Below are positions 56,115 to 64,000 of a DNA stretch of 64,000 nt, piece by piece. The notes under the pieces were generated by a model, which saw nothing but the letters and a program-made list of their open reading frames with translations, was not told the DNA's origin and did not search any database. Source of the DNA: Eutreptiella sp. 'Long Island Sound 2002' (taxonomy: Eukaryota; Euglenozoa; Euglenophyceae; Eutreptiales; Eutreptiaceae); contig OZ038378.1 in NCBI GenBank assembly GCA_964036045.1, positions 179,845,754-179,909,753 of the forward strand. Direction: 5' to 3'. The position numbers and the translations under genes were made by a program. How positions within the stretch are numbered: position 1 is the first letter of the stretch; every line of letters begins with the position of its first letter.

Positions 56115-58362
56115 TGGAGCGATGCAGCTTGTGGAACAAGTTCGCTGCAAAGCGGACGGTGAGCCTAATTGGTTGCCTGCTCTGCGTCTGTGGAGCAGGC
56201 CATCTCCATGTGTGGATATTAGAGTCGACAGCACCTACTCCCACTGACCTGTTCTCGATTAACCCGCTACGGAAGACAATAAACATTCTCCAATCGGGGC
56301 ACAGCCCGGCCAATCTTCTCGAAGGCAGCGATCCGCGTGAAAAGTCACAAGGCCAAGGAAGGCCTAAGTCTCTGAGCACGTGGGTGATGTGGCCGCAGGG
56401 TTGCATCCAACCCTCACTAGATGGCTGATCCCCCCCCTTCAGATGCTTGACGCAGAGCTGGCCCCATCCTTGTCCCAAAACTCATCCCCTGTGCCCTCTT
56501 TCTTAAAACAGTAGCCTAGCTGTTTGAGGGCAGGCATGGCAGTTTCCATGAATGTGAGAGCGTCGCTTTTCAACCGGATGTTATTCATGGATTTGTATTG
56601 GAGAAATGGTTGCTTCTACAATTTATCGAGTATTAGTGTGACATGGTAGTTTAAAACAGACCAAAAGTGTGTGATTGACTGGTGGTTTCTGTGTGCTTTG
56701 GCCAAGAAGACTTCAGCTATAGCTTCACAAGTGTTTTTATTTTACCTTGATGGACAAATACTAGTGTTTTGGCTTAGCACTCTGTTAAGTACCACTTGGA
56801 TTCAAATCGCCACGTCTGTGTCACACGCGTAGTGGGATCCAAGTCGACGAACCAGGTGGTGTTTGTTGACCTTCTACAGCCTAACCTCCGACAAGCTCAG
56901 CCGCTGAACCCTCTACATCCGTCTGCCCCCCTCCCGTTGCATGCATAGAATTGGCAGCTTCCGCAGCACCTCCTCACACAGACCTCCCTTTCCTCCCAAA
57001 CACAGTCCGTCACCTGTGCGATCTGTGGAAACACTTTTAGAAGCACAGCGGAAAGTGTGAACCCCCAACGAAAGCCCTTCCAAAACTTTGTCCCTTGGAG
57101 GCTTCTGGAGTCTTGTACCAATCCTTGAAGATTTTTATTGCACTGTGGTTTCTTTGAGTGTTTTCGGGGAACATTGTTTTTTGGGTGGAGTGTTTTCCCT
57201 GCATTTTTGCCGTGTATCATTAACCCAAGGTACACACTGCACGCACACACCTGCACGCACAGTGTCTAAAACTCCTTCTTTAGACCATTAAGAGCGTGCT
57301 TTGTGCTTGCAATTCACCCATCACTGTTTTCTTATCTGTCTTCGAGCCTCATATTGATGGTTGCTAGTTGGACCATGCGCACTCAAGGCGCCGACTGTAA
57401 GCGCCCCTAACTCATTCGAGGATGATGGCTCAGTGCCAAATGTCTCTTTGCGCAAGGAAGGGTGTGTGGATTGCCTTTTCCTTCTTGGGGTGGGGTGAGG
57501 CTTGCACCCTGCATGCACCGCGAGCACCTTTCAGACTTTTTCACTGCGAAATGCTTTTGCGAAACAATGTCCCCCATGCATTAGCATAGTCCCAAATAGT
57601 CCCAAATAATGCTCGAAGTAAGACCATCGGCCCGGATTCCAAAACCCCGCCGTCGTGCGCGCGGTACGGATGCTCCCTCATACAGCCTTTTACATGCCTC
57701 GCCATTCATATCTGCAACCTTTGGCTGTCTGAAGCAATTGTGGGCAAGTGTCGAGGCGGCAAAATCGCGTGAAGTGAAAGATAGAAATGCAGATTAATAC
57801 TTTAAATGTTGTGATCTGTCAATTTTTCACATTCAAATGTGTTTCAATGTTGTCTTGTCAGCCTCACCATTGGAGACATGTGCACTAGCCGAGGGCTGTG
57901 CGCTGTGCACGTAGTCTGTATAGGGGCGTACCCAAATAGCTTTTGACATTGACAGGATTGTGTAGTGGCCCACAGTGCCTCATGCTGCACTTTTGCTTGG
58001 TATTCCTGACGGAGGTCCTTCCCTCCGCCCATACCCGTTGATGCCTCGGAGGTCCAAACAAGAACCTGCTGGTAACCTTCTAGGAAGGCTATGCAGGAGG
58101 TCCAGGACAGCCATGTGCATTTTCTGAGATGCGACGATTTGAAAAGTTCCCGTGTTCCAGCCCTTCCGTGTACCATGCACATGAGGACATGCTAAAGAGC
58201 GAATGGGAGTGCATCGCATTGCATGTAGAAGCCACTGCATACACGGCGGTGGAGGTAGTACGTTCTGGGTCCTTGGCTGTGGTGGTGTTACGGATGTGGT
58301 CATGGTTGTCCTTCTGGTTCAGGCCGACTGTACATCCAAATGCACACACCCATTTGCAGGAC
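56115..58362. other. Intergenic and upstream region of the next gene
   Basis: No supportable gene. A ccatttgcag just before the ATG at 58363 could be the acceptor of a 5'-UTR intron. The open frame extends upstream to 58129, but that segment lacks protein character. Confidence 0.45.
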
Positions 58363-60475
58363 ATGATCATGGCAAATGCTGCCGCATCACTGGTGCTGCT
58401 GGCCGCCGCGTTCTGCGTCGCTGCTGTGCCCATGCAGCCCCCAGCCCTGTTGCATCCTCCCTGGGGGTACCCTGGGTACAGCCGCTTCCCCGCCTACATC
58501 TTCGGGCAGAACACCACCGGTCTGGACAACCGGGCGCAGCTTGCAGCAGAGGCCCGCTATTCCATGGCCATCTTCGGCTGGACCACGGCGCTGCACGGCC
58601 TCAAGCCCCCGCAAATGCACGAGGAGCGGATCCTCAACGAGCAGTGCCGCCAGTTCAGTGCGGCCCGCGCCCCGGCCCCGGCGGTCCCGTGCGGCACGTA
58701 CCGGGACGTGTTCGTGGCCACGGACCTGTTCGCAACAATGCGGGTGGCCATGCGGGACCTGGGCCGCACAGACTACTGGATCAGGGACGACCGCGGGAAA
58801 GTGTGGGTCCGGACGTACCCCGTCGACAACGTGACGAACATCACCGGCCAAATGTGGAATTTCACGTATGCGCCTGCCCCCCCCCCCCCCCCCCTCCTAA
58901 CGTCCCCAGTCTGTGGGCGCGCGGCATTACCGGGCCCCCGTTTCGTGTCGGTCAAAAGGGGGGGACTTTCAGGGCGAGCCCAGTCAGTGGACTCATCTCT
59001 GCCAGACTCCCCCGATTTTCGGGGGTGGGAGGATGCAGCGCAAAACACCTGGCAGACAGGGAAGGACTGTCTGCACCGCGTGGGAGACAGGCATACTGAT
59101 GAGACGTGCTAAGTGCATGGGTCCCGAAGAGCGCATTTCTCGCCTCAACTTCGCAAATGTGAAGTGCCCAAATCACGAAGCCCGACCACTCCCCCAACTC
59201 TCGCACGGAGGATGACCTCTGCCGTCACCGGCGCGCAGGGCGCATGCAGGGCAGGCACACCTTCAAAACCCACCCGCCCAAGGTAACTGCTGACAGCCCT
59301 CGACTGCCCTCGGGACCCAACCCACCCACATGGCAGATACATGTACAAACACATTCAACATGCAGCACATACACGGCACACAGCACATATACAACACACA
59401 GCAGTTGCACAGGGCCGGCCATCTCTCTGCACGGCCCGTTGCAGAGGGCCCATGGTGTATCGCACCCCAGCACAGGGCTGGTATCGATCCTCCCTGGAAC
59501 GAGCCGCCGGTCCTTGTGCCCTCCCCGGACTGGGAGAGGGGCTGGCCAGCCCCCAAGAGCCTGAGGGGCGGTATGGCAACAGATGTGCCTGTGGCGTGGG
59601 TCATATGTGTGCCAGGCGTGTGGTGTCACGCGTGCATTTACCAGTGTATGCGCCATCGGGCCACCCCCGAACTTGCCTCGTGCATGCGTTGCAGCAACCC
59701 CCGCGCCGCCGACTACTTCATTAATGCGGTCGTCGGGGAATATGCTAGGGAAGTGTTCACGGACACAATCTATTGGGACGATGCAACGGCCGAGATCTGC
59801 AATGACGAGAATGTTGTGCCATCCCACGTTACCCCTGCCGAGCGGAGCGCGCTCATTGACGCTCGCGTGCGCGTGTACGCGCGGCTGATCCATGAGACAC
59901 ACGCCCACAACAAGTGGCCGATGCTGGCGCTTGCATGGCTGTACTTCGACAACGCTTCGTGGCCGACGCCCACGCCGTGCACCAAGACCGCGCCCGAGTG
60001 GACGTACGACCGCGTGTTGCAAGTGCTTGCGACGTACCGCCACCAGCTGTACGGGATCCCGCTTGACACGCCCCCGGGGTTCTCTCGCTTCCAGTACATG
60101 CCCCTGTACGCAAATCTGTCCAAGACGTCCCCCGCACAGTGCCGGGCGTTGTTTGTCAACACCCGGATGGAGGCCGCACGCCGGATCCCGCACGTGTGGT
60201 GGTACCTGGATGAGACCAACAGCGAGGACCTGGCGCTGCAGGTGGCGTTCTTCTACACTACCCAAGAAGCCTACGATTATTTTGGTGCCTCGAGCGGCTG
60301 GGACGACAAGAATTGGGTGTGGCAGCGCCCCTGGTACGATCTGGTGCTTGGGGTGCCGCTGGGCCCTCCGGAGGCCAGTGATGATGGCTTCATGATTCGG
60401 AGGGAGTTTCATCGCAACATTGTGGAGGTGAACTGCCGGACCCTCAAGGGCAAGATTACGCCCAAGCCGGCTTGA
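58363..60475 (+). CDS. Secreted Trp-rich protein, putative glycoside-hydrolase-like, two exons
   Basis: Exon 1 (58363-58865) and exon 2 (59695-60475) flank an 829-bp phase-2 intron (donor CAC|GTATGC, acceptor cgttgcag|CAAC), giving 427 residues. The splice rebuilds the motif MWNFTNPRAADYF, typical of this family, from exon 1 MWNF-T and exon 2 NPRAADYF. The start is ATG 58363 or 58369; residues up to about 25 form a signal peptide (ANAAASLVLLAAAFCVAAVP). Landmarks are AIFGWTTAL near the N-terminus, FTDTIYWDDAT, WLYFDNASW, HVWWYLDE and WDDKNWVWQRPWYD. N-x-S/T sites (NTT, NVT, NIT, NFT, NAS, NLS) suggest glycosylation. FGW..., the 'FTNPxxxDY' block and the following acidic strand resemble the uncharacterised putative glycoside hydrolases (GHL15-like TIM barrels) of algae and bacteria. 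Acids in the IYWDD segment are candidate catalytic residues by inference only. The substrate is unknown. Confidence 0.72.
58866..59694 (+). other. Intron of the putative glycoside-hydrolase-like gene
   Basis: It begins GTATGCGCC, runs straight into a tract of about 18 C, and ends ttgcag. Open frames at both ends run into it, which would otherwise make the locus look like two separate genes. Confidence 0.75.
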
Positions 60476-61535
60476 TGTGCACAGCAGTTATCCCAGGTCC
60501 ATGTCTGAGGGCTTTCCTTGCCCTGCGTGCAGGCGACATCACTGTAATTGCAATTTAGAGGTGAGAAATGCACACTCTTGGGGCCATTGGTCCATAGCAT
60601 TGCACGTGATGCATGCATCAGGGTCTGCAGATGAGCTCCAATCACAGATGACGTCGACTAGACCCTTGAAGATCCCCTATGTATTGTTTTCGCGACCCGG
60701 TGTTGGCTTGACAACGCCGTCAAGCAAGCCAAAGAGGCAGAAAATTGTGGCTCACTCCGGTGGTCACACATGGATGGCATTGGTGGCCTTGTTTGGCACA
60801 AAAGTAGGTATTTGGTGGTTGGCACCCTTACAAGGCAGCACCAAGTAGCCCCGATCGTGCTTGCCATTGCGGCCTTGACGAAAACAAACGTGCCGTGGGT
60901 TTCATGTTTGGCATCACCAACGTTGCATTGTATGACGAGTTCTTGTGCAACAGGAATTTGGACTTGATCATGCAGGACGGTGCACTAGGAATGAGCACCG
61001 TTGTTGCGGCCGTGTTCGGGGTGGTTCTTGCCTTTTTTGGTGCCATGTCCAATGTGCATTGTGTGGTGGTCTATGCTACATTTCCGATACAAAGCAGCGT
61101 GCCCTCATCTATGCCGTATTGAACACGTTGCATTTGAGTTGGTCGCAGATGATTTTGGGAGGTGGGTGGGCCTCACACAACCAACTTTGGGTGGATTATG
61201 AGCACTACTTGCATCATGCACTCACTGGGCACATCGAACCACGAAGTGGTTGGTTGGTGGCTTTGACACCACTGTGCATCCCCGGCGCAACCCCGGCTGA
61301 ATCCCACGCCAAAAAGACAAAGATATTTGCAGAACGCAAAGTTTGCTGTGGAGTCTCAAGAAAGTCATTCCAGAAACAGGCAGAAACTGGAACGTTAGGG
61401 AGGATGCTTTTGATCGTCGTGCTCCCAGTGTCCATCCCTAGATGTGGCAAGAGGCACAAGCGATCCAAGTTGACAATTTTTTCTATGATGATGGTGAGTG
61501 CCTTTTGTCCTGTAAGGAACGTGAGCAGTTGAAGG
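60476..61535. other. Intergenic, no recognised gene
   Basis: Several + frames of 65-195 codons overlap in different phases (for example 60945-61532) without a recognisable motif. They may be eroded mobile-element DNA. Confidence 0.4.
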
Positions 61536-61539
61536 GGGG

Positions 61540-61695
61540 GCTCATTCACGATTATAGAGGAAACGACACCGGTAGGAGCACCGGCTGCAGCGGCCGATAG
61601 AATGCAGCGACCCGACGCAACATGCAAAGGCAAGAACTGGTGACTGTCTAGGGTTCTGTAACAGAAACAGTAACCCGACGAAATGTCACACACGG
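61540..61695 (-). repeat. Third copy of the 22.65-kb dispersed repeat
   Basis: On the minus strand it reads, in order, gtgacattt, cgggttactgtttctt-like, gacagtcacc, gcgtcgggtcgctgcattct, gccgctgcagcc and gtcgtttcc, as at 22650-22790. It encodes ASGRCILSAAAAGAPTGVVS. Confidence 0.65.
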
Positions 61696-61699
61696 GGCT

Positions 61700-62375
61700 C
61701 TGTTGTGGAACAACGAATGGATTGAGCTGACCTCAACATCCATCTCACCCTGCATTGTGCTGACAAATGTGCTGAGCACACAATCATTGCTGCGGACTTC
61801 AATGACAATCCAGAGCAACGCAAATCACAATCCCTGCAATTTAAAGGAGCAATGGAGGTTTTTCCCCTGGCCAAGCATATCATGCTCCTTGCACCACAAT
61901 TCAGTAATCACGGCAAGGGAGGATTCAGAAACAATCCCGGAGCATGATAACTTGCCGGCACCTACTAGAGCCAGACAGAGGAACTGAGCATGCTCTCTGC
62001 CCTTAGCTTGTGCGACACATGGCAAGAGGTTTATGGCCCAATCCTAGATCCTGATGATTCGCGTAGGCGAATCGACAAAGTACACGTCTCCACACACATG
62101 TGCTCCTCACTAGTCTGATGTTTCACACGTAAAATGGGCAAAGGCGACCACTGGGCAGTGGTTGTCACCCTGTCCGCCCCCAACCCCACAGGAGTCAAAC
62201 CACGTCACGCATCCCAACCTCTTTCCTCAAGTGTGAGGACACCAAGTTCAGGCTCACACAACAACTGGAGACCCTACCAAGGAGAAGAGTGGTGGGCAGG
62301 TGCACTCAAAGCCATCCGATCCACAACATATGCCCACGAGAAGTTGGTAAATCCGAAAGGTATTTCTGAAGTCTG
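61700..62375. other. Intergenic, no recognisable feature
   Basis: Short frames only. I see nothing I can support. Confidence 0.45.
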
Positions 62376-62377
62376 GG

Positions 62378-62785
62378 CCATGCTACAGACAAGCACTGTA
62401 CATTACAGCACATTACACACCGCCAGAAGCTGCAAATTTTCTGCATGAACAAGGACTCGCCCCTGCAATCCCCCAATCGGCCTATGCCATGCTGGCAGCA
62501 CAGGCAGAACAGGCCACCCACCCCAGGCAGAAGAAATTGTCCTGTCCAAGCTCAAATTGGTCCCAAATGACGAGCTGGAGGAACCAAAAACTAAACAACA
62601 GCGATGCACTGAAATTGCACGCCTCACCAGAGAGCTACAATCCAGACGGAGGCTCACGGTCATACGCAACAGAACAGGGCAGGACTGCACAGAACCCACG
62701 CAGATTGCCCTCTCCTACTATCATGCATGCTTTGGTGTGGGCCACCTTTGTGGTGGCGTCCCAGCAAGAAAATCCACACCTCTTG
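62378..62785 (+). pseudogene. Unrecognised coding-like fragment, frameshifted
   Basis: The first frame reads YTPPEAANFLHEQGLAPAIP and SAYAMLAAQAEQATH. After a frame shift near 62525 the next reads EEIVLSKLKLVPNDELEEPK and TKQQRCTEIARLTRELQSRR. The charged, helix-forming composition is protein-like in both parts, but I recognise no domain. Confidence 0.3.
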
Positions 62786-62789
62786 TTCA

Positions 62790-64000
62790 TGGGTTGGGCT
62801 GGTGCTGGGGGCTCAGGTTTTGAGATGGCTGAAATGTGGCTGTGGCTCGCCGACAGCCTTTATGCTCACCTGGGACGTGGGTAACACACGACTAACATTA
62901 AACAGAAGCCCAGATTGTCTCCACCAGCCCCACCATCACCGTTCTTGACCTGGCCCGACTACCCCAAATGCCTCTGCACACCCGGAAATGGCTCTGACGG
63001 CGATTGTATCCGCTCGCAAGCACCGACCACCTGCCTGCCCACCGCCTTTCAACCAGAAGCAACTGCACAGTGTATGTGATCGTATCGGATATATTGTAAC
63101 ACTTGACCAGGCCCACTAACCTTGAATGCAGCCACAACCAACCCACCAATAATGAGCACATCCATAAATATTTCTGGTCCTCTCATAACCTGTGATTAAA
63201 GCATGAATGTCCTTGAATCTTAATCTTTGTCCCTTGCCAAGTGATTTATGTTTGGGCACCCAGCTCTATATTTCGGTTTTCGAGTGAAAGAGAATGCTGT
63301 TCAATCAGTGCGCACACAAGCAACGGGAGTGGCAGGGATCCGGTGCGATGGGGCTAGGGGCTGCATAATGCTTCACAGCAGAGTCAGCCCGTTATTTTAT
63401 TGCCCAAAACCGGGAATATAAACCAGTGCAAGCCCATACATTCCGGACCATGGTGATATTCTGGCAGGATATAGCCCAACACACTTGCAGACCTGGAGGT
63501 GCATCCCCATCCCCCTTGAAAATTCCTGCGGTGGCATACAACCGTACATGCGCAACCCCGTAGGAACATGGTCAATGGGTGCTCTGTCATGTGTCACTGT
63601 AGTACTGGAGCGCTGATAGGTGATGGACCGGTAGTCAACACCATGCTCTGAGAGCACTGAACCTAGGCAAGCACAACAGTGCCCTCTGAACGTTTGAAAT
63701 TGACAATGGTACAGCTGGGTACCTGTCAGCATGGTCAACATTTATGGTAATATGGCAAGAATCTGAGTGGGCTGCATGACAAATGGATAAATGCATAACC
63801 TTGGAAGCAACAAATGCATTTGCATCACAATGCTTGGATGGTATTGCCATGGAGAAGCACAGAAGCCCACCAAAACCTGAAAACCCACAAGTCAGGGTGA
63901 AGGACGTGAGAATTACAAGGGGGGGAGGGGGTGTGCCACTAGGGGCAGCCTGGAAGCGACCTTGCGGCATACATACGGCAGCAAATTCGTTGTCTAGCCT
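62790..64000. other. Intergenic, no recognisable feature
   Basis: AT content is somewhat higher than elsewhere. I see no gene, RNA or repeat that I can support. The window ends within this stretch. Confidence 0.5.

Noticed and set aside
58903-59112. Continuation of the exon 1 frame into a separate 327-codon protein
   Set aside because: After the donor at 58866 the frame runs through a C tract and sequence lacking family motifs, whereas splicing to 59695 restores a precise motif.

Overview
The window reads as nuclear DNA of a unicellular eukaryote, probably a flagellated alga or protist with a large, repeat-rich genome. Three points support this. Two genes are interrupted by GT-AG introns whose removal restores exact family motifs. 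One intact 1,319-codon gene has the EF-hand plus WD40 architecture of an axonemal protein. Most of the remaining DNA is decayed transposon coding sequence, tRNA-derived repeats, satellites and long poly(C)/poly(G) runs. Nothing suggests bacterial operons, and I would not name a species.

Only three genes look intact, all on the + strand: a secreted endonuclease/exonuclease/phosphatase-fold protein of sphingomyelinase type (29758-30970, two exons), an EF-hand/WD40 protein of the WDR49/CFAP337 group (47471-51430, single exon), and a secreted, Trp-rich protein resembling putative glycoside hydrolases (58363-60475, two exons). They are about 17 and 7 kb apart and share no evident function.

Layout. 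1-8.6 kb: no convincing gene, with homopolymers, an inverted repeat and the start of a GC-rich degenerate repeat field (about 8.0-11.4 kb). 8.6-9.9 kb (-): a hAT-like transposase fragment behind two PHD/RING-like zinc fingers, broken by one amber codon. 13.9-15.3 kb: two halves of one coding family in opposite orientations. 16.2-19.1 kb: a long decayed gag-like reading region. 21-28 kb: short tandem repeats, a GATC-rich nest of palindromes, a 925-bp terminal-inverted-repeat element with a possible target duplication, and a duplicated tRNA-derived unit. 28.8-29.3 kb: a reverse-transcriptase-like scrap and a foldback. 32.9-34.2 kb (-): a decayed reverse-transcriptase-like region. 38.5-44.1 kb: a higher-order satellite (about 1.4-kb unit) carrying eight copies of a tRNA-like sequence with A and B boxes. 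46.2-46.7 kb: a 28-bp minisatellite of about 16 copies, with a lone monomer 0.7 kb upstream, followed by a decayed DDE transposase. 53-56 kb: paired tRNA-like repeats around a GGC run, a decayed CCHC zinc-knuckle region and other coding-like scraps. 60.5-64 kb: repeats and low-grade coding-like sequence.

The strongest candidates for something undescribed are the higher-order satellite with tRNA-like promoters, the split-and-inverted coding family at 14-15 kb, and the zinc-finger-fused hAT-like element. Most family calls on decayed sequence were made by eye from short motifs and need profile searches.
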